A DNA stretch of 64,000 nt from Pratylenchus scribneri (Eukaryota; Nematoda; Chromadorea; Rhabditida; Pratylenchidae). The DNA lies in NCBI GenBank assembly GCA_030063045.1, contig JAQSEB010000032.1, positions 2,976,001 to 3,040,000 of the forward strand, given 5' to 3'. The notes beneath the pieces are model-generated. The model searched no databases, was not told where the DNA came from, and saw only the letters and a program-made list of their open reading frames with translations. A program made the translations under genes and the position numbers. Positions 50,801 to 62,000 of this stretch are shown here, one piece after another (within the stretch, counting starts at the first letter, position 1; each line of letters starts with the position of its first letter).

Positions 50801-51553
50801 CTGCACTTGGAAGGGCATCCTAATGCTTAAAAAGGCTGAATATCCGTTGAGGTTCCTTTCAAAAATACTTAAATTAAATTTAAAAATTAATTTAGCATTT
50901 ATCGCATTTTTGGTCGAGAACATCTCATTCAAGATTGGCTTCGGGATTCGCAGGGAGTTGCCCTCCGTTTGAGCATCAATCAACGTCTTCCAAACATTCC
51001 GGAACTCTATCAAAAACTCATTGAATATGACCGTAAACAATTGGCCATTGCATTCGCTTTTGAGCGTGAAAAACCTTGTGAATCGTTGATTAAATATTTG
51101 CAGGTAATAAAAATAATTAATTCGCATTTAAATTAAAATTAAATAGGAAAAAAGTGCCGCCGGCATTGTCACATTGGAAGGGGCAATGCTCTACATTTTT
51201 ACCTATTCAACAATTTCGGAACGTTTGCTAAAATTCTTTTGCCCTCGGGCAATTCCACTTCTCAATTCGGACACAAATGATCGACTTTTGCTGGTTTTGA
51301 AGAGTGAGTTTAATTAAAATTTTATTCAATTAAATTATTTTTCTTTTGAATTTAAATATTTAGAAATTCCAATTAAATTAAAATATTCTTTGAATCAAAT
51401 TTTTAAAAATTGCAATTAAATTGAAATAATTTTTCAGCCAATCAACCACAGCCACAACCAACAGCTCCAACAACAAATTTCACTTCTTATGGAATGGCTA
51501 ATGCAAATGTGACGGCGCCTCCAGCATTTTTGGTGCCAAAACAAGAACAATGA
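47870..51553 (+). CDS. rbm-15: RBM15/Spenito-type RNA-binding protein with SPOC domain
   Basis: About 606 aa, thirteen exons: 47870-47982, 48027-48135, 48182-48283, 49314-49479, 49552-49695, 49844-50016, 50181-50259, 50305-50452, 50501-50596, 50642-50851, 50896-51103, 51147-51303, 51438-51553. Short RS-rich N-terminus; RRM1 is degenerate (LRISQFDP to MAYVNFEKPD); RRM2 has RTLFIGNLPGDIRESELRRL and AYAFVLFE; RRM3 begins LNIIIGGLGAW. A linker with KKRLND and SPSPSESPS precedes the SPOC domain (CTWKGILMLKKAEYPLR through RAIPLLNSD). This order is that of RBM15/Spenito, factors that recruit RNA-processing and m6A-writer complexes. Intron 3 is 1,030 bases because a transposon sits in it. Exon 5 has two in-frame acceptors, 49525 and 49552. 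Confidence 0.93.
48299..49272 (+). mobile_element. Non-autonomous TIR transposon, copy A (MULE- or Merlin-like), in RBM15 intron 3
   Basis: 974 bp with long terminal inverted repeats of about 185 bp. Left end GGCATATATTTTTTTTAACC, right end (reverse complement) GGATGTGCATTTTTTTAACC. Flanked by perfect 9-bp target duplications ATTTATAAA at 48290-48298 and 49273-49281. The interior carries no transposase; it has tandem GGATATAGGGGGATTAAGGT-type units, telomere-like TTAGGG words and a non-repeated block. Nine-base duplications with long TIRs starting GG fit Mutator-like elements; Merlin (8-9 bp duplications) is the alternative. Confidence 0.88.
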
Positions 51554-51931
51554 GCAAAGTGGAATAATTTGAAGGAGAATAACTTTTTTATTGGGGTGGA
51601 CGGATGTTATTTATTTATTTGTTTATTCCACACACATTTTTCGCAATTTTTTTTAATAACTTTTTTCATCAAAAAATATTATTTTGGCTTTTTTTACAAT
51701 AAACATTTTCAAAAATAAATTTATGTTATTAAAAAGATGAATTATTTGTCTTTTTGTCAAATTCCATATAATGCGGAATGCTTCGTTTGTATTCCTCAAG
51801 AGAGCGGAGGTGAACTTGAGGACGGAATAGTGAATTGAAGTTTTGGTAAATGTAAGTGGTGAGAAAGCCGCCAAACCAAAGTGTCCATCTTTCCCTTTTA
51901 GACCGTTTCCTAATTGAAAATTGGTAATTTT

Positions 51932-54900
51932 TTAATCGTATTTTATTCCATACCAGGCAAAAAGACGAATTAGCATGGCAAAAAATAGACCATTTGCATA
52001 TAGATTTGCCTGCTTCAACCATAAAAGAGTGGCTTGCCCTTTGGGCAAATCCTCAATTCGCTCTTTCAACAAATAAATCTTAAAAATTCCATAAAATTGG
52101 AATACCGTAATTATAATTCTTCCTACCTTTGTTCCCATCAAATAATCGAATAAATATTTGTCCCAATCCAGCTTTCTGATGTCAAAATTGTATAACTTAA
52201 CAAAAAGGTTATTAAAAGGTATTCAGTTTCGGGCACCTTTTTGTCCTCCTCGCTCATTCTTTTCATCAATTCGAGTACATTTTTTGACTCAAATGTCCAT
52301 CCACGCGTTGTGAAATAATGTAATGTGTTTATCATATTCCAAATTTTATTATAAATTCGAACAAGCCTATTTGAATTATTCCAAATAATCGAAAGAAGGT
52401 GATTAAATTCAATTTACTCACTTTGGCTCCTTTCCCACCATTTTACCAAAAAAGTCAATTGTTTTGGCAACGGCATAATGTTTTATGTAAAAGTTGAGAA
52501 GAAATGTTTTCCTTCGACGATGAAATTGCGTTGAAGGCACCTTCGAATGGGAACAATGAAATGACGATTTTCAATTCTAACTTACTCTATGGCATTGATC
52601 AAAGGGGAAAGAATGGAAAAATTGCTCCAAATAATTCACAATTCTGCGAAAAAGGGGATTCAATTACAAAATTATAATAATTCCTGGTCTTGCCTTCCCC
52701 ATTTAAGTGGATTCAGAACCCCGGAAGCGCAATGAATAATTGGAATGTCGTCATTAGCCGAGAGACTAGATCAAAAAATAATATTCAATTCAACCCAATT
52801 CCCCTTTAATTCTCACCACATTTGTGCACGATGCGCAGCTGCCACAATCAACAAATTGGAAACAACATCGCAAGGGATAATGTCCGCATTGGAGTAGGCC
52901 TATTAAATAGTTTAAATAAATGAGGAATAAAAAGTAATAAATCCTAACATCGCCGCACATATCCGTAAGGAGCCCTTTTCCAACCTATTTGGGATTATTT
53001 AAATGTTTGAATTTCAATTCCCCTCAAATTACTCCAATGAATATTCCAGTTGGCCCGTTGACATTGTCGATCCATCCTGGCAAAGGTTCCTTCCAAATAG
53101 CGCCAATGATCGAAGGTCGAATGATGATTATGGGTAAAGGATTCTCTTTTTGCTCATCACGAAGCCGACTTTCAGCCAATGCCTTGGCAAAAGTATAGGT
53201 GTTTGGACGGCCCTATAAGATGAAAGGTAAAGGATTAGATTTGAATTGTTTTCTCTCAATATCAATCACCTCTAATACTTGGTTCGAAAGAGTTTCCATC
53301 ATTTCTGTGCTCATCCATTCAGTGGCCTCAACCAATTTTGCCGCATTGACATTTGGCTCATAAATGCGCTCCTCTTAAAAAAATATAAAAATATTTTAAT
53401 TAATTAAAATGACAAATAGAAATTAAGGAGTTATATCAAAAATGGTTGAATTATTTACATTAAATTTTAATTGAAAGGGATAATGACTGTCTTAATTCCG
53501 CCTGGCTGATTAATAAGTTTAATTCCGCCTGGCTGATTAATAAGTTTTTCCGCCTGTTTTATTGCCCCAAAATAATTCCGCCTGTTTTATTTGCCCCAAA
53601 CATAATTCCGCCTGTTTTATTTGCCCCAAACATAATTCCGCCTGTTTTATTTGCCCCAAAATAATTCCGCCTGTTTTATTTGCCCCAAACATAATTCCGC
53701 CTGTTCAATTTGCCCCAAAATAATTCCGCCTGTTCAATTTGCCCCAAAATAATTCCGCCTGTTTTATTTGCACCAAAATAATTCCGCCTGTTTTATTTGC
53801 CCCAAACATAATTCCGCCTGTTTTATTTGCCCCAAACATAATTCCGCCTGTTTTATTTGCCCCAAACATAATTCCGCCTGTTTTATTTGCCCCAAACATA
53901 ATTCCGCCTGTTTTATTTGCCCCAAACATAATTCCGCCTGTTTTATTTGCCCCAAACATAATTCCGCCTGTTTTATTTGCCCCAAAATAATTCCGCCTGT
54001 TTTATTTGCCCCAAACATAATTCCGCCTGTTTTATTTGCCCCAAACATAATTCCGCCTGTTCAATTTGCCCCAAAATAATTCCGCCTGTTCAATTTGCCC
54101 CAACATAATTCCGCCTGTTTTGTTTGCCCCAACATAATTCCGCCTGTTTTATTTGCCCCAACATAATTCCGCCTGTTTTATTTGCCCCAACATAATTCCG
54201 CCTGTTTTGTTTGCCCCAACATAATTCCGCCTGTTTTGTTTGCCCCAACATAATTCCGCCTGTTTTGTTTGCCCCAACATAATTCCGCCTGTTTTATTTG
54301 CCCCAAAATAATTCCGCCTGTTTTATTTGCCCCAAACATAATTCCGCCTGTTTTATTTGCCCCAAACATAATTCCGCCTGTTTTATTTGCCCCAAAATAA
54401 TTCCGCCTGTTTTATTTGCCCCAAACATAATTCCGCCTGTTTTGTTTGCCCCATCTTCCGCCTGGTTGACTAAAGTTTAAATCCACCTGTTTTAATATTA
54501 ATTCCAAATTGTCCTAACATCTAATTCCTAGTGTTTGCAAAGGAATACTATACAATTTATTTTATTTAATCAATTATCAATTCCCACTTCCATTTATTTT
54601 TTTTGTATCAACAATTCAACAACTTTGTATTTTTATGATATAACACAAAAATTTAAATTTTCAAAATAACACAAACACTTAAATTCGAGGAATTCTTTTA
54701 AATGTAAAGAAACTAGTTCAAATAAATATAATATCCATTTTTGGGCGAATGCTTCAGTGATTATTATTAATCCATTTATTGTTTAATGCCTTACCGGTTG
54801 CCATCAAATTGCAATTTGCATAGGCAGTTCTAAAAACGATAAATAGCTCCTTTTTACTTAATTTTATTGAAAATTACGAGGCATGGACAATCGTCTTAAG

Positions 54901-55537
54901 GTGTTTTATTTTCCTGCAAAGTTTCATCAATCGTTGAGTGCCGATCCATTCCTGCATCAAAGGAAAAGGGGAATTCATTCATTCAACAGCAAAAAACCAA
55001 CATTTGAATGGAAACTTTCAAGGGCTCATCAAATTTTACAGTTGCGGCACAATGGAAAACTATTAAATGGAAATATTTCCCTTTCGTAAATCCCAACATT
55101 TCCTCACCAATGGACACTTCTTCAATCAGCTTTTGTTGGTCTTGATCACTCAAACCCATTCCTTCCTGCATCAAATCTCCACAAATTGGTTCCAATTTGT
55201 TGAATCGACTTTCATCAACACATCGAATTCGATTGAAAATTGGGCACTAAAATTTGAGAAATTATAATTATCCTCTACAGAATTGAACCTCAAGAAGTTT
55301 TTTTAGTCGAATTTTAGGCTCATTCTCTTTTAGTGGTCGAATTATTAAGTAAATTTTTTGAATTCCTGGCTGCGAGAAGAGCAACTTTTCGAGCAAAACT
55401 TTGCCCAGAAATCCGCTAGCGCCTGTGATAAGCACACTAAATTTAATGAAAGGAAATTATAAAATTGAGCATCCGGCGAACCTGCTGCCATCGAAAAATT
55501 CTTTTATATTTAATTGGGTCTGGCAAAGTTCATCCAT
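51932..55537 (-). CDS. Fatty acyl-CoA reductase
   Basis: A complete 502-aa model with sixteen exons on minus: 55537-55482, 55436-55289, 55246-55108, 55059-54998, 54951-54878, 54829-54795, 53373-53270, 53212-53033, 52984-52949, 52899-52820, 52765-52694, 52643-52586, 52540-52422, 52366-52237, 52195-52127, 52078-51932; frame is kept throughout. NAD(P)H loop [47 protein letters not shown]; active-site YTFAKALAE (Y-x3-K); [16 protein letters not shown] and [11 protein letters not shown]. The C-terminal FAR domain has [11 protein letters not shown] and [19 protein letters not shown] last hydrophobic stretch near the C-terminus suggests membrane anchoring. It reduces long-chain acyl-CoA to fatty alcohols for ether lipids and waxes. 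Intron 6 (1.4 kb) holds minisatellite array 5; intron 11 uses a GC donor (AAG/GCAAGA). Confidence 0.95.
53492..54490 (-). repeat. Minisatellite array 5, core GGCGGAATTATT, in FAR intron 6
   Basis: About 34 units of 28-29 bp. Plus-strand reading is AATTCCGCCTGTTTTATTTG with CCCCAAACAT or CCCCAAAAT, so the GGCGGAATTATT core is on the minus strand, sense to the FAR gene. A run of about eight identical CCCCAAACAT units at 53800-53960 points to recent amplification. Confidence 0.92.
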
Positions 55538-55984
55538 AATTTTGGCCTAATTGAATGGCTCTAAAAGAACAACAAATCGATCAAAAATTTTTGGACATAG
55601 AATAAAAGTGGAAATAGTTGAAAATTTTGATGGAAGGAGAATTTTCCTTTTGAGCAAAAAATAATGATAAAATTGGGTTTTGCAGCTCATTGGCGCCAGC
55701 AATTCACCCACTTTTGGGCTTATCACAAAATCAACCTCACATTCACATAGACAAACCCCAATTCCACCTCTCCAACAATTCTCCGGCGGAAGAAGATGGG
55801 CCCATCGGCAAAAGGCAAATACGATAAATTGACTCTTCTAATCTTTGATGGACTTTTGCCTTATTTGGGGGATTCTTTCATAATAAAGAATTTATTTATT
55901 TATTTTTATTTGTCCAATATGTTCAAAAAGGCATAGTAAAAAGAATTCACAGATTCAAATCCCGTTTTCCATTTCATCATTCAT

Positions 55985-57945
55985 TCAACAAAGTGCACAT
56001 GAATGAGGACAATTCAGATGCATATATTGCTGAAAATAGATATAAAAATAGTTAAAAATGAGAAATTATTTTGGTTGCCTGGAAAATGTAAATATCGCAC
56101 ATTCCATTGGATGACCATCGATTGCACCATTCCCGTTGATCATCGCATCCGCCTCCACCGTTCATTCCGCCACCACATTTCCCACAACTTTGAGCGCAAT
56201 TTACTTGCATGAAAGACGCACTGAATATTGAATCACAATGGCCTAAAAATGTGGAATTAAATATATTTTGTTGATTTTAATTACCTCGATTTGCGAGATA
56301 GGCACAATCCGAACGTTGATCTGCGCAACCAGCCGATGAAGAAGACGAAGAGGAAGAGGAGGAAGATTGTTGCTGAACTGCGGAATTTGTTTGAGGCGGC
56401 GGTTGAGAAGCTTGGCGAAAATGATCAAAACGAATGAGGATGCGAAGAGACTCACGACTTTGATTTGGGCAATTGTAGAGCCGATTAATTTTGTACAAAT
56501 CCGTTGGGCTGAAGCCAACACGCTGTTTGAATGAAACAAAACTAGTAGAGCAATGTACCCCCACTTTACTTGTCCAATTGTTATTCCCTTCTGTTTTGGC
56601 TCAATTGTTGGTTTGCCATTTTTGCTGAATGCCAATGGGCCATAATGCATTACGGAAACATAGTCATCTTGGAAATAAACGATGGAGTGATGAGAAATTT
56701 GAATTAAAATTTACATTTAGTGCCCAAATAGTCGATCATATTTAGGGAATATTTATCGAATTGATCTGTTGGTAGTAGGGATTCAGAATTTTGAATTAAA
56801 TCATCTTCCGACCTTGAAGACCAGTTTCAATATTATCCCAAAGGATATTCACAAAATCGTCACGATCAGCACGGCCTAAATTCATTTAGTGAAATATTAA
56901 AAGAATGGAATAAATTTGATTGACTTTGTTCATGGAAAAAGCCGACAGCATGCCTTGAAGGAATGAAAAATGATACGGTACAAAATTGACCAAAAACTTA
57001 CATCAATTCATGGATTCTAAAGGGAAATACGGTGATTATTTTTGAATTAGTGAACTCACATAATGCCCTTGCTCATGCAGCCATCACCCAAACTGACCTA
57101 ATTATAATTTGGAAATGGGCAAAGAGAGGCATTTAAAGCTTACGGGTTGTTTTCCACCTAAATATAAACATAAAATATTCTCATTAAAAAAATGGCACTG
57201 ACCAACTTTGCCGACCAATGAATAGCATCCATCATCAGGGAAAATGTAGACCTATGGAAAAATCATTTATTTGCTTATAATTTAAATAAATTTGCACATA
57301 ATCCTTGTCCGAATCAACTTTGGGCCGAAATTCCACACATGTTTTTATCCGATATTCCTCCAATGCTTCGGCAATCCGATCACGACTTTTGTAAATATAA
57401 ATTTAAAAAAGGCAATTTGACTAACCCAAATGCCTTGTATTGTGAACTGATCGCATAGGGGATTTTGGCACTTGGCCATTTCAAATACGGTTGCCTAACC
57501 TAAATAAATGGAAGGCCAGATGAATAATTAAATAAGTGAAATTACGGCATTCCTCATTAAACCCGGCATTTTGGTCATTGCCTCGTTGTCCTCCAATGCA
57601 CTTTTTAGTGAGCGAGCATTCAAGCCGGGATTAACTTCAATTTCAATAAATGAAACGGAAAGGAATGAAAAGGACCAACCAATATCTCCTTCGAATCTAT
57701 CCTTATTGTACATTGCAGAATCATCAACAAAATCTTCAGAAGGCATTTGCCTCTTTTCTCTCCTAATTCTTTGAAAGTCCTCTTCGTTGAGTACGGTTTC
57801 AACATCTGGGATGGATTTGTCGAAAAACTAAAAATGTGGCAAACATTCAATGAATAATGTTGGAATTATTTGCCTGATTAGCAACAATTGAATGAATTTG
57901 GAGAATGAAAAGTGAAAATAATGGCAAAGAATGGGTCTTGGCCAT
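55985..57945 (-). CDS. Astacin metalloprotease with two ShK domains
   Basis: A 424-aa model, sixteen exons on minus: 57945-57874, 57827-57680, 57634-57546, 57499-57426, 57385-57298, 57251-57203, 57157-57144, 57097-57060, 57016-57002, 56953-56925, 56875-56813, 56765-56715, 56667-56570, 56522-56285, 56242-56079, 56029-55985. Signal peptide, propeptide ending near LMRNAVRQPYLKWP, then the zinc site HELMHAVGFFHEQSRADRD and Met-turn SVMHYGPLAF; the catalytic domain ends LYNC. A Ser run leads to ShK1 (CADQRSDCAYLANRGHCDS to CAQSCGKC) and ShK2 (CDDQREWCNRWSSNGMCD to CPHSCALC). This is the plan of nematode NAS proteins acting on cuticle or matrix. ShK2 needs a GC donor (CAG/GCAACC); its Cys spacing then equals ShK1. 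Exon 1 ends at a GC donor or 12 bases earlier at GTTGCT. Exons 7 and 9 have 14 and 15 bases. Confidence 0.93.
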
Positions 57946-59854
57946 AGAAGAGGAACTATTCGGAAAATGGAAGTTCAAATGAACTCTCATTTGAACAACA
58001 GTGGCAGATTTCACTTTTCTCCAACCACCGATTCGATTATTTCCCCTCGTTTTCTCGTTTTTATTAGAGGGGTGAATTCGATTACAGACTGAGCCGATGT
58101 TGTTGAGGGTGGCACAAATCGGCTGTGGCGGTCGTTGAAAGGGATTAGAGGAGCATGGAGAGGAGAATTGGGATTATCACTTTGTTGTATTTTGAATGTT
58201 TTGTGCCAGCTGTGGGTCCAGTTTTTGTGCGCTTACGTAGAAGGAATTGAGAAAAGGAAATCGACGCCTGACATCACAGAGAAAAATGGCCTTGAAATGT
58301 TTTGTTGAAGAGGGAATTGGCCCATTAGAACAATTGCAGAATAAGCAAAAATGAATATGCAAATCTCATTCAAGAATTACAAAATGATGAATGTTGTTGG
58401 TGATATCATTACAAATATGATTAATCCCTGAAGCGATGAATGAACATAATCCTCCCCATCTTTTTATGACCATGAAAATATGTTTTTACGCGTAATTTTA
58501 AATGACCCTGACCTTCTCTCTCTTCCATATATCTAATTTGGAAAGAAAACATATATTTGGCAAAAGTATTTAGTAGGAAACAATGTTTTCTACATTAATT
58601 GTGTTTTGTTAGTATTGTCTTGTTCTCTTCTTCATGATTCAGAATAGTTTGAAAATTCTTGATGAAATAAGACCACAAATTGAAAAGTTGGAAAGTAAAG
58701 TCTGGTAGAAAATGCAACATGAACTTAGATTTATGATTAATGTTTGAAGGGAAGGAAAATTTTCAAATACGCTCAAATGAAAATATGGCGATATTTGCTA
58801 ATTTTTATGTCATTTTTTATGATTACAATAAAATCTGAACTGAAGCTTGAACTACGAGTGATGCATCAACGAACTTATTATCCACAATCGTATTTTTTTT
58901 ACCTATTTTTTTTCATTTTCCCCTTTTTTTATTCTCTTATATTTTTTTAAAAAATTCTTTTTTATTCTCTTTTATTCTTTATTTTACTTTTTTTAAATTA
59001 ATTTTCTTTTTTTATTTCTCTTTTTTATTCTTATTTTATTCTTATTTTTATAGTTCCTTTTTTATTCTTTTCTTTATTTTTATTCTTATTTTTATATTTA
59101 TTTTTTCTTATTTTTTATTCTTTTTTTTATTATTTCTTTTTTACTCTTATTTTTTATTTTCTTTTTTTATTCTTTTCTTTTTTATCTTATTTATTTTATT
59201 CTTTATTTCTTTTTTTTTTTGAAATTTTTCGCGTGTGAATAAAAACTGAAAAGTGTAAACAAATGGAAGCGATATTGGGCCTAATTGAGAAAGTGACTAT
59301 ATTATTTAGGAAAAATCCGATAAGTTCAATTTGCAAAATTTCCAAATTTCGTATTTTGCCTCGCTACTACACTATTTCGCTCGAACTCTCGCTCACAGTC
59401 AGCAAAGAGGAAAATTTGTCTGACTAAACTATTTCGCCAAAGTGTGCATCTCTGCTCACTGGGCAAAGAAGGGAAGGCAAGCAAGCAAATGCAGGAAAAC
59501 AGCGAGCCTCCCACGGCCATAGTTTTTTGGTTTTATCTCTGCGCGATGTGGTCAAAAATCAGTTCCGTAATTATAATTACCCTCCAGCAGTGCGCAATGG
59601 GTTGGGTATGTGTATTGGGTTTAAGTTAGGTACCTATTTGCCAAATTTCATATGATTTGTTCAAATTTAAGATCAAGTTTGCCTGCCCAAACCGCTGAAA
59701 ACCCATAATCTAATATACAGAATTACATTTAATAATATATGGAATAATTAATTAAAGATTAAAAAACTATTATTTGCTAATTTAGAACAAAAATTTCAGA
59801 TTTTTTTTTGATTTATTAAATTATTCCGAGTGCTTTTTATTGAAAAATCAAATT
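57946..59854. other. Intergenic with a T-rich tract
   Basis: Between about 58890 and 59220 the plus strand is nearly pure T with scattered A and C (TTTTTATTCTT words), a simple-sequence tract. The rest has no gene; short frames at 58744 and 59444 lack domains. Confidence 0.6.
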
Positions 59855-61134
59855 ATGTCAGCTAATTCAAAAGAAATGTAAGAATTTTTATAACTATTTT
59901 TATTAAATTAATTGTTTCCAATTTAGCCAATTATCCGATGACATCCTAATTGACATCTTCAATTTTTTTGGTCGAAAAGATCATCAATATCTAAGTTTGG
60001 TGGATCAAAGGTTGATAGAAAATTTTTGATTAAAATAATTTGAAAAATGTTAAGGTTTAACATTCTGAGTGAATTTGTTGCAAATCGATTAACGCCGCGC
60101 GAAATTTCACCGCTACTGGAAGTGATAGGCATCAGAAATGCTGGCCAAATTGTTGGGAATACAATCGTCATTCATCCCGATCTCGACCTATATCGCATCC
60201 CAGACCCATCTTTTTGTTCGGAAATTCCTCAAGTTGCACCACCAAAGAATTTGCTTCGTATTACGGAATTAGAAATAAAGGAATTTATCGGCAATGAACT
60301 TCTACAATTTCTCAATGTTTCAAGGCGATTATTTGTTGGATGTTGGCTAACATTTCGAGGTAATTTTTATATTATTATTTCTTTTTTTCATTACAATTAT
60401 TTAAAGATTTCGACAATTTCACGTGCCTTCATTCAATGCAATTCATTCAGACATTTTTCGGATTTTTCAATCGAAATGAGTCAATTCAACTTTGGAATGT
60501 ATCGAAAGAAGCTGCTCATTTATTCAGAAATCCAGAAATATTTTGCTGCACCAAATTAACCATTGACTGCACAGTAAATTTCGATTTGGATATTTTGCTC
60601 GATTGGCTTTATTTCAATGGGAATAATGATGGGAAAAAACGCATTTTGAGCATCGGATTTATTGCAGTACACGAAGGACTTCAAGTTGAAAAAGCTTTGC
60701 AATTTATGGAATCAATTGCAGAGGTTTATTGATTTTTATAAATCCAAATGTGGGATTCAATTATTTAATATTGGTCTAATAAATCCTAGAAATTTAAAAT
60801 TATCGGTTTTATATTTATAAATCACATAAAATTGCATTTAAATATAAAATTGCAGGACTTCATGAGATCAAATTCGGCACGTAACCAATTTACAATTGAA
60901 ATCGAAATTCGTGACGGGCCACATATACCTAATGTTCCAAATTTATCGATGGAGAACCCAAGAACTGGCGAAACATTGACTGTTGTGAGGGAATATAGCG
61001 TTTATTCAATTGTCCGAGCCAAGAAGAATGCAAATGAAAATGATGAACAAGAACAAGATGATGAAGAAGAGGAAATGGAACATGAATCCATTATTTATAT
61101 TGGCCGTATAATTAAAGGGGATATTGGCGAATGA
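59855..61134 (+). CDS. F-box-like nematode protein (second copy of family)
   Basis: A 335-aa model; exons 59855-59877, 59927-60010, 60055-60359, 60407-60723, 60856-61134. Near the N-terminus LSDDILIDIFNFFGRKDHQY followed by SLVDQRFN is a recognisable F-box. A region of short beta-like strands follows (KLTIDCTVNFDLDILLDWLY), then NQFTIEIEIRDG and VREYSVYSIVRAKK, and a very acidic loop (DDEEEEMEHE) before SIIYIGRIIKG. The arrangement parallels the minus-strand gene at 33.8-35.4 kb. Likely role, if F-box holds: SCF ubiquitin-ligase adaptor. COA4 starts 124 bases downstream on the same strand, with an unpaired CATAAG acceptor directly before its ATG, so the two may be co-transcribed. Confidence 0.75.
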
Positions 61135-61258
61135 AATGATTTATTTGGATAAATTTGCTTTTGTTAAAATTGTATTTGATTTTTATTTAAATCAAAATGA
61201 TTTCATTCATTTTTATTTTTCTTCTATTTTTCATTTCTCAATTTTTATCCATAAGAAA

Positions 61259-61450
61259 ATGGCCGAAGAGGAACAAGACCCTGTTGAGCAAATGCTAAAG
61301 GCAAATGGTTGCTGGAAAGCGCATTTGAGTTTGTCAGAATGCATGAGCGAGGGTGACACCCGAGATTGGAGGAAATGCCAAGTTGAGATGAAAATGCTTA
61401 AACAATGCATGGAAAAGGTGAAGCAAACGAAGAAGGACGGCTCAAAATGA
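61259..61450 (+). CDS. COA4: Cytochrome c oxidase assembly factor 4-like (twin CX9C)
   Basis: A single-exon 63-aa protein. DPVEQMLKANGC leads into two CX9C motifs: CWKAHLSLSEC (with the preceding context GC) and CQVEMKMLKQC, joined by MSEGDTRDWRKC. EDP-x-Q-x(4)-GC and DWRxC are features of COA4. Such proteins are oxidised in the mitochondrial intermembrane space by the MIA40 pathway and help complex IV assembly. The lysine-rich C-terminus is short. The start MAEEEQ is the only one compatible with the domain; the frame is open further upstream but reads low-complexity sequence there. Another twin CX9C family is possible but less likely. Confidence 0.85.
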   Translation: MAEEEQDPVEQMLKANGCWKAHLSLSECMSEGDTRDWRKCQVEMKMLKQCMEKVKQTKKDGSK

Positions 61451-61654
61451 TGAAATAAATAATACATATTCTTCTCAATTTCCATTTAAATTTTGCTCAA
61501 AATAAATTTTTTTTATAAGAAAATTTTGTATTCAATATTTGGTCTTTGTTGTTTAAATTGTTAAAGCAAAGCATTCTTTAAGAATTAGGTTCCCAAAAAT
61601 TATTTTTCATAAAAATGGAAAATAAGTGAAAAAACTGCAGGAAACATTATATTA

Positions 61655-61999
61655 AAACTTTCCGGAAACCAACCGGAAGGAACTTAGATTAAAACTTTCC
61701 GGAATCTAGCCGGAAGGAAATTAGATTAAAACTTTCCGGAAACTAACCGGAAGGAACTTAGATTAAAACTTTCCGGAAACCAACCGGAAGGAACTTAGAT
61801 TAAAACTTTCCGGAAACCAACCGGAAGGAACTTAGATTAAAACTTTCCGGAAACTAACCGGAAGGAACTTAGATTAAAACTTTCCGGAACTAACCGGAAG
61901 GAACTTAGATTAAAATTTTCCGGAAACTAACCGGAAGGAACTTAGATTAAAACTTTCCGGAAACTAACCGGAAGGAACTTAGATTAAAACTTTACGGAA
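61655..61999 (+). repeat. Second TTCCGGAA minisatellite array
   Basis: About nine units of 35-37 bp: TTAAAACTTTCCGGAAAC then CAACCGGAAGGAACTTAGA. Each unit carries the palindrome TTTCCGGAAA plus an extra half-site CCGGAAGG. Related to the array at 26.5-27.6 kb, but with a longer unit. The array is cut off on its right side by transposon copy B. Confidence 0.9.
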
Positions 62000-62000
62000 A

